Of a stretch of DNA of 64,000 nucleotides, positions 61,601 to 64,000 are shown in pieces. The DNA is from Halichoerus grypus (lineage: Eukaryota; Chordata; Mammalia; Carnivora; Phocidae), in the NCBI RefSeq assembly GCF_964656455.1, contig NC_135718.1, positions 52,295,008-52,359,007 of the forward strand. Reading direction: 5' to 3'. Position numbers and translations under genes: made by a program. Each line of letters begins with the position of its first letter. Position 1 is the stretch's first letter. Under the pieces are notes generated by a model. The model did no database searches, was not told the DNA's origin, and saw only the letters and a list, made by a program, of their open reading frames with translations.

Positions 61601-62274
61601 TGCTGAGGAAGAAAAGCTAAAGATAACTCAGGTTTCAAGCCTTACCTTCTAGAAGGATGACAAAATCATTAACAGAAAAGTCAAAAGAGAGGTCAATATA
61701 AGGGAAATGATAGGTTCAATTTGGGACATGTTGTATTTAGGATGCTGGCAAAATTCTGGGTAGAAATGTCCATCAGGCTGCAGTTGGTAGATGGTGATGT
61801 GGATGCTGTGAGTGGGAATATCAGAATGTTATGTGAATATTTCCACAGGACTTGGAAGGTGTGGTGGCAGAAAGAATAGCATTCACTTAAAACAGTTCCA
61901 AGAAAAGCATTGAACAAGTTAAACAGTGCTTCAGCTGAGATAAAAGTTTCCAAGAATAAAACTGAAAATGCTTTTCTGCAAGAGATAACCACTGTTACTA
62001 TTTTCTTTCCAGTTATTTTTCTATATTAAAAATATTTTGACAGTCAAGATCATGCTATATACATATAGTTGTATATGCAGTTTTCTTACTTGTATTGTGA
62101 ATGTTATCTTATGTTACTAAAATTGGTTCATAAATATCTGTTTTTAATGGAAAGAATAAATTAGAGACAAATATCTTTACAGCAATATGTAGAAGCAGGG
62201 ACATACATTGTGTTGGAGATTCAGCTGGACAGAGCCTTGGTTCCAAAGCGAATGCCAGAGGAGCTAGCCAGAAG
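3438..62274 (+). CDS. CFAP70: CFAP70 (TTC18), N-terminal 488 codons, 12 coding exons, 3' partial
   Basis: Cilia- and flagella-associated protein 70, an axonemal protein reported at the base of the outer dynein arms and needed for normal ciliary and sperm flagellar beating (family knowledge). Joining 3438-3500, 4480-4666, 30400-30498, 30668-30747, 37147-37326, 40064-40246, 43115-43209, 46237-46336, 48185-48319, 60189-60359, 60544-60624 and 62183-62274 gives 1,466 nt, 488 codons plus 2 nt, with no stop. All introns are GT-AG and all phases match. Recognisable blocks include [20 protein letters not shown] (exon 3), [20 protein letters not shown] (exon 7) and [20 protein letters not shown] (exon 10). 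Mammalian CFAP70 is about 1,100 residues with C-terminal TPR repeats, so the TPRs lie past the window. The start is the first ATG of exon 2; if exon 1 is spliced as proposed, an in-frame TAA (1469-1471) lies upstream. Residue identity with the family is from memory, not alignment. Confidence 0.95.
3501..4479 (+). other. CFAP70 intron 2
   Basis: Mostly unique sequence with a short GT/AT tract at about 4069-4092. No repeat family recognised. Confidence 0.55.
4480..4666 (+). CDS. CFAP70: CFAP70 exon 3
   Basis: 187 nt encoding residues 22-83 plus the first base of codon 84. It contains [20 protein letters not shown] and [17 protein letters not shown]. The acceptor is TGTCAACAG and the donor GTAAGT. 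The following intron is 25.7 kb and holds the largest L1 cluster in the window. Confidence 0.95.
4945..5056. mobile_element. Small TIR DNA-transposon relic
   Basis: AGGGTTGCCAGAT at the left and TTGGCAACCCT at the right are inverted repeats around an AT-rich centre, typical of a mammalian MITE-like fossil. Family not named. Confidence 0.6.
5119..5202 (+). mobile_element. L2-like 3' end
   Basis: GTGCCTAGAAATATCTGGGA through TGTTTGTTCAATGAATGAAT resembles the conserved L2 3' terminus. Confidence 0.6.
5430..5620. mobile_element. Possible hAT (MER5/MER20-like) relic
   Basis: AGAGTCACCTGAGGCTCTGG followed by AGAGTCCCACCCTAGACC recalls small Charlie-type elements. Weak. Confidence 0.4.
6183..6393 (-). 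mobile_element. CAN-SINE
   Basis: TSD TAAATAACATATAT at 6169-6182 and 6394-6407, with an expanded (AT)n beside the left copy. Confidence 0.93.
6773..6975 (-). mobile_element. CAN-SINE
   Basis: TSD TCAAAAAGGATTTA at 6759-6772 and 6976-6989. Young-looking, near the consensus. Confidence 0.95.
7005..7139 (+). mobile_element. Older CAN-SINE, short
   Basis: Reads GAGTGCCTGAGTTGCTCAGT through GGAGCCTACTTAAAAAATAA. TSD AAAACAGAASCTCTGG at 6989-7004 and 7140-7155, one mismatch. Confidence 0.9.
7378..7420 (+). repeat. (CAAAA)n low-complexity tract
   Basis: CAAAA-type repeats ending in an A-run inside the old L1 5'UTR. The antisense open frames across it are artefacts. Confidence 0.9.
7578..7617 (+). 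repeat. Short tandem duplication
   Basis: AAATTAGGTGCCCCAG occurs twice with a 19-bp spacing, inside the old L1 5'UTR. Confidence 0.85.
8129..8236 (-). mobile_element. 108-bp L1 3'-end insertion
   Basis: Poly(T) followed by TATGTTGTTAGCCAACATA and the 'TTTTTGATGTAGTG' 3'UTR motif. A 14-bp TSD CAAACTGAATTTTA lies at 8115-8128 and 8237-8250. Confidence 0.9.
11386..11797 (-). mobile_element. 412-bp L1 3'-end insertion
   Basis: L1 3'UTR and terminal ORF2 sequence with an imperfect A-rich tail. An 18-bp perfect TSD TGCTCTCACCACTCTTAT lies at 11368-11385 and 11798-11815. Confidence 0.95.
12524..12629 (-). mobile_element. Short older-type CAN-SINE
   Basis: TSD TGCCTAATGATTTTT at 12509-12523 and 12630-12644. 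Confidence 0.9.
12832..13031 (+). mobile_element. CAN-SINE
   Basis: TSD AAGGAAAAAA at 12822-12831 and 13032-13041. Head altered (GGGTGGAGGCTTCGTCGG). Confidence 0.9.
14027..14226 (+). mobile_element. CAN-SINE
   Basis: TSD AAAGGGTAACATGGG at 14012-14026 and 14227-14241. Confidence 0.95.
14396..15889 (+). other. CFAP70 intron 3 stretch, unassigned
   Basis: Some text near 15060 recalls old L1 ORF2, but most is unassignable. No gene-like signal. Confidence 0.4.
15890..16573 (+). mobile_element. L1 3' end, sense
   Basis: ORF2 C-terminal text and a 3'UTR ending around ATTGTACACCTGAAACTAAT and an A-rich tail near 16573. 5' truncated at about 15890. Confidence 0.8.
16757..16960 (-). mobile_element. 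CAN-SINE
   Basis: TSD begins CAAAAGTCAG at 16741 and 16961. Older, with a G-to-gap difference in the repeat. Confidence 0.9.
18058..18282 (+). mobile_element. CAN-SINE with (GAAT)n tail
   Basis: TSD GCAGGATA at 18050-18057 and 18283-18290. The tail expanded into a GAAT/GGAT repeat at about 18217-18259. Confidence 0.88.
18387..18398. repeat. Left target-site duplication of the L1-RPL6 unit
   Basis: TAAGAATTAACT, followed at once by the poly(T) that is the L1 poly(A) tail. It is identical to 26577-26588. The interrupted old L1 reads continuously when the insert and one copy are removed. Confidence 0.9.
18406..18432 (-). mobile_element. Short 3' transduction at the L1 copy A tail
   Basis: 27 nt of non-L1 sequence lie between two A-tracts: inner (18433-18440, T on + strand) and terminal (18399-18405). 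On the minus strand it contains ATTAAA about 15 nt before the terminal A-tract, a plausible alternative polyadenylation signal. Confidence 0.6.
20923..21125 (-). mobile_element. CAN-SINE in L1 copy A ORF2
   Basis: Complete tRNA-derived SINE with poly(A) side at 20923. TSD GAGGATCATATGGTTCTT at 20905-20922 and 21126-21143. The same point in copy B (about 54211) is empty. Confidence 0.95.
24022..24560 (-). repeat. Two tandem ~265-bp units in the L1 copy A 5'UTR
   Basis: The stretch TCTGTTAGAAGAAACTG, followed by CCCAAAATTTTAAAGA and a TATATATAC-type tract, recurs with a 265-bp spacing (24093 and 24358). The units are diverged. Copy B shows the same pair with a 248-bp spacing. Confidence 0.7.
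25664..25672 (-). promoter_or_regulatory. YY1-type site at the L1 copy A 5' end
   Basis: CAAGATGGC on the minus strand, 10 nt inside the L1 5' end, resembles the YY1 site that sets the start position of L1 transcription. In copy B the same position reads CAAGCTGG, a disrupted core. Confidence 0.5.
25683..26576 (-). pseudogene. RPL6: RPL6 processed pseudogene, fused to the 5' end of an L1
   Basis: Intronless copy of the mRNA for 60S ribosomal protein L6. The minus strand reads from ATG at 26554-26552 to TAA at 25708-25706, with recognisable segments such as [25 protein letters not shown] and TDAYFKKKK. The frame is continuous over 282 codons but broken by two TGA stops, codon 46 (26417-26419) and codon 135 (26150-26152). 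Both look like CGA-to-TGA CpG decay of arginine codons. About six codons are missing in-frame relative to the usual 288. The 5' end starts with a pyrimidine tract (CTCTTTCCC) like the 5' TOP of ribosomal protein mRNAs, so the 5' end is nearly complete. Only about 23 nt of 3'UTR remain, with no poly(A), before the L1 5' end begins at 25682 in the same orientation. Confidence 0.95.
26577..26588. repeat. Right target-site duplication, abutting the RPL6 5' end
   Basis: TAAGAATTAACT, identical to the left copy, directly next to the 5' end of the RPL6 sequence and not next to the L1 5' end. It is followed by TGAACCAAGAAGATGAAAG, the natural continuation of the host L1. Confidence 0.9.
27265..27732 (+). 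mobile_element. 468-bp L1 3'-end insertion, sense
   Basis: L1 terminal ORF2 plus a 3'UTR ending CATAATAATAAAAAAAA. TSD AGGATACTAAA at 27254-27264 and 27733-27743. It is the only young L1 piece in the sense direction. Confidence 0.93.
27775..27974 (+). mobile_element. Older CAN-SINE
   Basis: GGGGCACCTGGGTGGCTCGG head and an (AAAT)n tail. TSD not clear. Confidence 0.88.
28006..28202 (-). mobile_element. CAN-SINE
   Basis: TSD TGGACTTAATGAAAA at 27991-28005 and 28203-28217. Confidence 0.95.
29166..30399 (+). other. CFAP70 intron 3, last part
   Basis: No assigned repeat except a vague DNA-transposon resemblance near 29995-30110. Confidence 0.45.
30400..30498 (+). CDS. CFAP70: CFAP70 exon 4
   Basis: 99 nt completing codon 84 (Leu) and encoding residues 85-116, with a lysine-rich [10 protein letters not shown] stretch followed by [14 protein letters not shown]. 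The acceptor is TTTTTCTAG and the donor GTCAGA, a weaker but valid GT site. Confidence 0.93.
30668..30747 (+). CDS. CFAP70: CFAP70 exon 5
   Basis: 80 nt completing Gly117 and encoding residues 118-143, including [19 protein letters not shown]. The acceptor is TTTGCAG and the donor GTAATC. It is separated from exon 4 by an intron of only 169 nt. Confidence 0.93.
31205..31278 (+). repeat. Perfect 37-bp tandem duplication
   Basis: The unit starting TGGTCCAAGTGCACTCACTT occurs twice in a row (31205-31241 and 31242-31278) with no difference. Confidence 0.97.
31279..32079 (+). other. CFAP70 intron 5, unique part
   Basis: No recognisable repeat or gene. A small CT repeat lies at 31438-31451. Confidence 0.45.
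32080..33165 (+). mobile_element. L2 LINE fragment
   Basis: Long decayed L2-like text ending in the CCTAGTGCTGTGGTAAAGTG / TGCCTGGCATATAATTAGCA terminus, interrupted by the U6 retrocopy. Confidence 0.65.
33075..33144 (-). pseudogene. RNU6: U6 snRNA retro-pseudogene, 5' truncated
   Basis: The minus strand reads GATTAGCATG, then AAGGATGACAC, then AAATTCATGAAGCATTCCAT, the 3' two-thirds of U6 snRNA with C-to-T type changes. An A-rich tail (33062-33074) and a 17-bp TSD AACCAATAYACATTTTA (33045-33061 and 33145-33161, one mismatch) show L1-type insertion. It cannot be a working U6 because the 5' part and promoter are missing. Confidence 0.93.
33196..33264 (+). repeat. AT-rich low-complexity tract
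   Basis: Alternating TA with TATC/TATG variants, between the U6 retrocopy and a SINE. Confidence 0.85.
33281..33485 (+). mobile_element. CAN-SINE
   Basis: TSD GAAAAAATATTTTCTT at 33265-33280 and 33486-33501. Flanked within 40 bp by another retrocopy (33518-33785). Confidence 0.95.
33518..33785 (+). pseudogene. Unidentified mRNA-tail retrocopy
   Basis: GC-richer than its surroundings. It ends with ATTAAA about 25 nt before an A-rich tract and is flanked by AAAAGCACATTT at 33506-33517 and 33786-33797. This is the structure of a 5'-truncated processed pseudogene. One frame reads without a stop to '[10 protein letters not shown]', but I do not recognise the parent. Confidence 0.65.
33866..34063 (-). 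mobile_element. CAN-SINE
   Basis: TTAAAGATTTTATTTATTCA through CCACCTAGGGGCCCC. TSD hidden in T-rich flanks. Confidence 0.9.
34293..34502 (-). mobile_element. Older CAN-SINE
   Basis: TSD GTAGAATRTGTAATTCTTT at 34274-34292 and 34503-34521, one mismatch. Confidence 0.93.
34787..36750 (-). mobile_element. 5'-truncated antisense L1, about 1.96 kb
   Basis: 3'UTR at the left, ORF2 C-terminal half to the right (readable to about 36735), in CFAP70 intron 5. Frames are broken. No convincing TSD was found in the AT-rich flanks. Confidence 0.85.
37147..37326 (+). CDS. CFAP70: CFAP70 exon 6
   Basis: 180 nt, exactly 60 codons (residues 144-203), phase 0 at both ends, so it can be skipped without a frameshift. 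It contains [20 protein letters not shown] and SVPESFIP. The acceptor is CTTTTCCAG and the donor GTAAAG. Confidence 0.95.
37698..37922 (-). mobile_element. Older CAN-SINE
   Basis: TSD starting TCTTAGTC at 37681-37697 and 37923-37939, two mismatches. Starts about 370 bp after exon 6. Confidence 0.9.
38292..38486 (-). mobile_element. CAN-SINE
   Basis: Near-consensus SINE ending GAGCCACCCAGGTGCCCC, beside an (AT)n run. Confidence 0.93.
38528..38727 (+). mobile_element. CAN-SINE
   Basis: GGGGCGCCTGGGTGGCTCAG head. Flanked by GATTGTCC and GACTGTCC, a probable TSD, the right copy lying after the GAAA microsatellite. Confidence 0.93.
38728..38856 (+). repeat. (GAAA)n microsatellite grown from a SINE tail
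   Basis: About 125 bp of nearly pure GAAA with a few A-insertions (38788-38805 region), continuous with the A-tail of the preceding SINE. The open frames across it are artefacts. Confidence 0.97.
38985..39590 (-). mobile_element. Old antisense L1 fragment
   Basis: Decayed ORF2 C-terminal text (TTCCATAGTTATACCAAT and following), interrupted by the SINE at 39128-39326. Confidence 0.55.
39128..39326 (+). mobile_element. CAN-SINE
   Basis: TSD AAGAATACCATTCCC at 39113-39127 and 39327-39341. Long CT tract and A17-type tail, so probably young. Confidence 0.95.
39591..40063 (+). other. CFAP70 intron 6 end
   Basis: AT-rich, with a small GGTAATTTTTA(T/A)AAA duplication at about 39610-39640. Nothing else seen. 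Confidence 0.45.
40064..40246 (+). CDS. CFAP70: CFAP70 exon 7
   Basis: 183 nt, 61 codons (residues 204-264), phase 0 at both ends. It contains [20 protein letters not shown], an [11 protein letters not shown] segment and an acidic [11 protein letters not shown] stretch. The acceptor is ATTCTGTAG and the donor GTGAGA. Confidence 0.96.
40529..40720 (-). mobile_element. CAN-SINE
   Basis: AAAGATTTTATTTATTTGAT through GAGCCACCCGGGTGCCAC. TSD in ATTTATTTA repeats, not resolvable. Confidence 0.9.
41060..41400 (-). mobile_element. Old L1 3' relic
   Basis: Weak resemblance to an ancient antisense L1 3' region, for example CCAGTCTCCTATTGGTGGAT. Family uncertain. Confidence 0.4.
41790..42222 (-). mobile_element. 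Antisense L1 3' fragment
   Basis: Starts with T-rich sequence and CTAGTTAGTTAACATACAG, and ends in terminal ORF2 text near 42222. TSD unclear. Confidence 0.85.
42338..42542 (+). mobile_element. CAN-SINE
   Basis: TSD AAGAATTTACTTTCA at 42323-42337 and 42543-42557. Confidence 0.95.
42604..42811 (+). mobile_element. CAN-SINE
   Basis: GGACACCTGAGTGGCTCAGT head and ATAAATAAATAAAATCTT tail. AAAAGCTC repeats at 42588 and in the right flank. Confidence 0.92.
42966..43020 (+). repeat. (TAG)n microsatellite
   Basis: Interrupted GTA/TAG repeats about 95 bp before exon 8. Confidence 0.9.
43115..43209 (+). CDS. CFAP70: CFAP70 exon 8
   Basis: 95 nt encoding residues 265-295 plus two bases of codon 296. 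It contains [20 protein letters not shown]. The acceptor is TATTTTACAG and the donor GTAGGA. Confidence 0.94.
43210..43894 (+). other. CFAP70 intron 8, probable ancient repeat
   Basis: About 43330-43700 has the flavour of a widespread old mammalian interspersed repeat (GTGGCTTAACCAAGGT, GCTCCATCTTTC), but I cannot name the family. Confidence 0.35.
43907..44035 (-). mobile_element. 129-bp L1 3'-end insertion
   Basis: Only the last part of the L1 3'UTR. TSD TAGACTATTTTT at 43895-43906 and 44036-44047. Confidence 0.9.
44040..44930 (-). mobile_element. Probable old antisense L1 fragments
   Basis: AT-rich sequence with motifs seen in ancient L1s, for example GAAAGTTGGACATTATGTAT at about 44458. 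Boundaries and family uncertain. Confidence 0.35.
44939..45148 (-). mobile_element. CAN-SINE
   Basis: TSD AAGAGTAGGCTTTT at 44925-44938 and 45149-45162. Confidence 0.95.
45540..45890 (-). mobile_element. Old L1 relic
   Basis: AGAAGTGGAATTTCTGGGTC at about 45707 is typical of an old antisense L1 ORF2/3' end. Includes a C-run at 45765-45774. Confidence 0.45.
45907..46142 (-). mobile_element. Older CAN-SINE, purine-rich
   Basis: TSD approximately TCCRTTACTTTTTAAAG on both sides. About 95 bp before exon 9. Confidence 0.85.
46237..46336 (+). CDS. CFAP70: CFAP70 exon 9
   Basis: 100 nt completing Ser296 and encoding residues 297-329, including [19 protein letters not shown] and a basic PKGKAAK tail. 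The acceptor is TTTGTAG and the donor GTTAAT, a weak GT site. Confidence 0.94.
46399..46601 (-). mobile_element. CAN-SINE
   Basis: TSD TAGACCCAACCTTTTATT at 46381-46398 and 46602-46619. Confidence 0.95.
46674..46787. mobile_element. Possible TIR DNA-transposon relic
   Basis: AGTGACCAACTT at the left and CTGGTCACCCT at the right form imperfect inverted ends around 90 bp with TCCCAGGAAACTC-type internal text. Confidence 0.45.
47100..47212 (+). mobile_element. L2 3'-end relic
   Basis: TTCTTTGAGGGTAGGAATCC and CAGCACCTAGCATGATTCAT match the conserved L2 tail pattern. Confidence 0.65.
47213..48184 (+). other. CFAP70 intron 9, unique part
   Basis: AT-rich, with no element recognised. Confidence 0.45.
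48185..48319 (+). CDS. CFAP70: CFAP70 exon 10
   Basis: 135 nt, 45 codons (residues 330-374), phase 0 at both ends. It contains [20 protein letters not shown] followed by [14 protein letters not shown], among the most recognisable CFAP70 segments. The acceptor is CCTTTAG and the donor GTAAGA. Confidence 0.96.
48490..48945 (+). mobile_element. Old sense L1 3' end
   Basis: ORF2 terminal text through a 3'UTR ending with ACTCAATAAAGTCAG. It begins about 170 bp after exon 10. Confidence 0.7.
49340..50480 (+). mobile_element. Old sense L1 fragments
   Basis: Decayed ORF2/3' text interrupted by a SINE at 50051-50237. Subfamily not assigned. Confidence 0.45.
50051..50237 (+). mobile_element. CAN-SINE
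   Basis: GGGTGCCTGGGTGGCTCAGT head and AATAAATAAAACCC tail. Imperfect AAAATATGATA-type flanking repeats. Confidence 0.92.
50485..50725 (+). mobile_element. MIR SINE
   Basis: TAGCTGGGTGACTTCAGGCA and GAGTTGTTTTACATATTAAA follow the MIR core and tail pattern. Confidence 0.8.
50940..51352 (+). mobile_element. Old sense L1, left part (host of copy B)
   Basis: ORF1-region-like text that breaks at the TSD of copy B and continues at 57885, where GTTTGATGAATACATTAATC completes it. Confidence 0.6.
52823..53353 (-). mobile_element. Nested 5'-truncated L1 3' end inside copy B
   Basis: 531 bp comprising poly(A) and both 3'UTR modules. A perfect 17-bp TSD TGATGATGACAGCTTTG lies at 52806-52822 and 53354-53370. 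It splits copy B ORF2. Confidence 0.95.
56042..56700 (-). repeat. Tandem 5'UTR units in L1 copy B
   Basis: Two diverged units matching those of copy A, with the TCTGTTAGAAGAAACTG landmark at 56094 and 56342. The second is interrupted by the SINE at 56454-56640. Confidence 0.65.
56454..56640 (+). mobile_element. CAN-SINE in the copy B 5'UTR
   Basis: Reads GGGGCATCTGGGTGGCTTGG through AAATAAAATCTTTT. It splits the AT-rich 5'UTR segment, and copy A lacks it at the equivalent point. TSD ambiguous in A-rich sequence. Confidence 0.9.
57885..59400 (+). mobile_element. Old sense L1, right part
   Basis: Continues from 51352 through decayed ORF1/ORF2 text, with an (AT)n expansion at 58621-58662. 3' boundary approximate. 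Confidence 0.55.
58604..58662 (+). repeat. (GT)n(AT)n microsatellite
   Basis: A GTGTGTGTGT stretch leads into about 20 AT units. Likely length-variable. Confidence 0.97.
59400..59570 (-). mobile_element. Old antisense L1 3' relic
   Basis: CCATTACCTGCCC... through TTCACTCAGCATAA resembles the 3' region of ancient L1s. Low certainty. Confidence 0.4.
59826..59999 (-). mobile_element. CAN-SINE
   Basis: TSD CCTCRTAATAATTTAA at 59810-59825 and 60000-60015, one mismatch. About 190 bp before exon 11. Confidence 0.93.
60189..60359 (+). CDS. CFAP70: CFAP70 exon 11
   Basis: 171 nt, 57 codons (residues 375-431), phase 0. It opens [20 protein letters not shown] and continues into a lysine/glutamate-rich low-complexity linker. 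The acceptor is TTTCTTTTCAG and the donor GTAGGT. Confidence 0.94.
60544..60624 (+). CDS. CFAP70: CFAP70 exon 12
   Basis: 81 nt, 27 codons (residues 432-458), phase 0: a serine-rich, probably disordered linker ([20 protein letters not shown]). The acceptor is CTTTCAG and the donor GTAACT. It lies 184 nt from exon 11. Confidence 0.85.
60685..60815 (+). mobile_element. MIR-like relic
   Basis: CTTATGACTTTGGGTAAATT and AGGTCCTTTCTAACATTA resemble MIR. Weak. Confidence 0.5.
60850..61980 (+). mobile_element. Ancient LINE (L2-like) fragment
   Basis: Text such as AAGGCACAAAGAAGGTAGCA and TTGAAAGCCTTGCTAAAAAG is of L2 internal type. It fills most of CFAP70 intron 12. Confidence 0.5.
62183..62274 (+). 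CDS. CFAP70: CFAP70 exon 13 (last coding exon in window)
   Basis: 92 nt encoding residues 459-488 plus two bases of codon 489. It contains [20 protein letters not shown] and MPEELARR. The acceptor is ATCTTTACAG and the donor GTATGT. The next exon is past 64000. Confidence 0.93.
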
Positions 62275-62679
62275 GTATGTAGCAATGGTTCTTATACTTG
62301 TTTTACAAACACATTTTAAGTATAAATAAAAGGAATTCAGATTGTCCCCATAAATATAATTTTCCTAGGCTAAGTAGCAGAAAGTTTTCCGTTTTTTTTC
62401 CTCAGATGAAATTTCTTTTGTTACTGTTGTTTTCTTATTACAAAAGCAGTATATGTTCATTATAAAAAAAATCAAGATTTGGAGAAAATTGATATCAGCA
62501 AGTATATAAAAACACTCAGATTTCTACTCACCCAGTGATAGCTACTTTAAAAAAACTGGTATTTATCCTTCTGGAGTTATTGTAAAGTTTCTATATTATA
62601 CACACACACCACAAACATACACACCCATGTCACATTTAAATAAATGTAATTTTTAAAAACGGTTTTTTTATTGTACCAT

Positions 62680-62804
62680 AGTGCTTTGATTGTGTTTCTA
62701 GAAAATTATCCACTTCATCTAGGTTATCCACTCTGTTGATATATAATTGTTCATGATATTCTCTTATTATTCTTTTTATCTCTATAAAATGGGGAGTAAT
62801 GTTC
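62680..62804 (-). mobile_element. Old L1 ORF2 relic
   Basis: Text such as TTATCCACTTCATCTAGGTT fits an antisense L1 ORF2. It abuts a decayed SINE. Confidence 0.45.
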
Positions 62805-62905
62805 CTGCAGAGCCAGACAGGAGGCTTGATTTCACCACCCTGAGATTATGACCTGAGCCAAAATCAAGGGTCAGACACTGAACAAATTGAACCACCCAGG
62901 TGCTG
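62805..62905 (-). mobile_element. Decayed CAN-SINE
   Basis: CCCTGAGATTATGACCTGAG through GAACCACCCAGGTGC; only the tRNA-like half remains. Confidence 0.7.
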
Positions 62906-63049
62906 CTGTCACAGATTATATTTTTATACATTTTTGTGCCTATTAGCAAAGATTTCTAACTATTATTTTATGCATTTACCTTCTAAAAACAAGTAAACAG
63001 GGGTTACAAACCAAAAGTACAATAATAATGGCTTTCATATTTACATTTA

Positions 63050-64000
63050 CCAGGGTTCCTTATTTCTTCAGTTACCTTCCAGTTACTGACTAGTGTCCTT
63101 TCATTTCAGCCTGAAGGGCTCCCTTTAGCATTTCTTATAGATTAGATCTTACTAATAGACTCTTAGTTTTTGTTTATTTTGTTAATTTTTTCTTCATTCT
63201 TGAAGGGTAATTTGCTGTATATAGAGTTTTTGGTTGGCATTTTTTTTTCTTCCAAAACTTTAAATATGTTACCCTAGTACTTCCTGGCCTCTATGGCTTG
63301 TGTTAATCTTATTGACATTATTGAAATTGTCTGTTTATCTTATGTGACAAGTCACTCCTCTCACTGCTTTTTGAGCTTTTCTCTTGTCTTTGGTTTCTGA
63401 CAATTTGACTACAATGTGTCTTAGTATAAATCTGCTTGGAAATTGTTATGCTTCTTGGATGTATAGATTCTTGTCTTCCTGCCCTTTTCCTTCTCTCTTC
63501 TCCTTGCGGGATTCCCATAAGGTGTATGTTGGTCATACAAGTTGTGTATGTTGATGGTGTCCTACAGATTTTAGGCCCTGTTTACTTTTTGTTTGTTTGT
63601 TTTTCTTTCTGTTCCTCAGATTAGGTAATTTCAGTTATCCCATCTTCAGGTTTGCTCATTCTTTCTTCTGCCTGACCAAATCTGTTGAACGCTCTAGTAA
63701 TTTCCTTTCAGTTATTGTACTTTTCAACTACAGACATTCTATTTGGTTCTTTTAAAAATTTCTATCTCTTTACTGATATTCTATTCTTATTTTGTTTATA
63801 CACCATTTTCCTGATTTCTCTTACTCCTTTGTTTGTGGTTTCCTTTAACTCTTTGAGCACAAGTAGGTTGCTTTATTTCACATCTTTCTGTAGCAAGTCC
63901 AGTGTCTGGGCTTCTTCAGGGACAATTTCTATCAACTTTGTTTTTCTTTTGAAAGAGCATATTTTTATGTTTTATACATTTTGCGATTTTTTTTGTTGTT
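63050..64000 (-). mobile_element. Old antisense L1 at the window end
   Basis: Long decayed L1-like text (CCTGAAGGGCTCCCTTTAGC, TTCTTGTCTTCCTGCCC) inside CFAP70 intron 13, running out of the window. Confidence 0.5.

Noticed and set aside
1..64000. CRISPR arrays, prophage, operons, integrons or a new defence system
   Set aside because: The sequence is a carnivoran nuclear locus with spliced exons and SINE/LINE repeats; no regularly spaced direct repeats or bacterial-type genes were seen.
1..64000. Endogenous retrovirus
   Set aside because: All reverse-transcriptase text is L1 type (FADD in an ORF2 context with an endonuclease); no LTR pair or gag/env-like frames were recognised.

Overview
The window is from an arctoid (caniform) carnivoran nuclear genome such as a bear, seal or mustelid. 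About thirty tRNA-Lys-type CAN-SINEs carry the 'GCGCCTGGGTGGCTCAG...ATAAAATCTT' signature of the non-canid type, mixed with young and old carnivoran LINE-1s and much older L2, MIR and hAT-type relics. There are no bacterial genes, CRISPR arrays or operons. The species was inferred from repeats only.

The one host protein-coding gene recognised is CFAP70 (TTC18), an axonemal cilia/flagella protein, on the + strand. A GC-rich promoter (about 1231-1790; NRF1-type site and a TCTCGCGAGA palindrome) precedes a probable non-coding exon 1 ending at a consensus donor (1491). Twelve coding exons follow: 3438-3500, 4480-4666, 30400-30498, 30668-30747, 37147-37326, 40064-40246, 43115-43209, 46237-46336, 48185-48319, 60189-60359, 60544-60624 and 62183-62274. 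Joined, they give 488 uninterrupted codons plus 2 nt. The C-terminal TPR half lies beyond the window.

The introns are mostly transposable elements. Intron 3 (4667-30399) holds an old sense L1 (about 7180-14395), a second old sense L1, and inside that a nearly full-length antisense L1 (18399-25682). The L1 5' end is joined directly to a full-5'-end RPL6 processed pseudogene (25683-26576). One pair of 12-bp target-site duplications flanks the whole L1+RPL6 unit, so it appears to have inserted as a single chimeric retrotransposition product. The same L1 also carries a short 3' transduction. Intron 10 (48320-60188) holds a second antisense L1 (51368-57869) of the same family, with a 1.07-kb internal deletion, a nested L1 3' end and a SINE. 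Other retrocopies are a 5'-truncated U6 snRNA (33075-33144) and an unidentified mRNA tail (33518-33785).

The most notable observations are the RPL6-L1 chimera, the two-module 3'UTR and repeated 5'UTR of this L1 family, and ORF1-disabling lesions shared by two independently inserted copies. Everything here was read by eye; exon calls rest on reading-frame continuity, GT/AG sites and remembered similarity to CFAP70.
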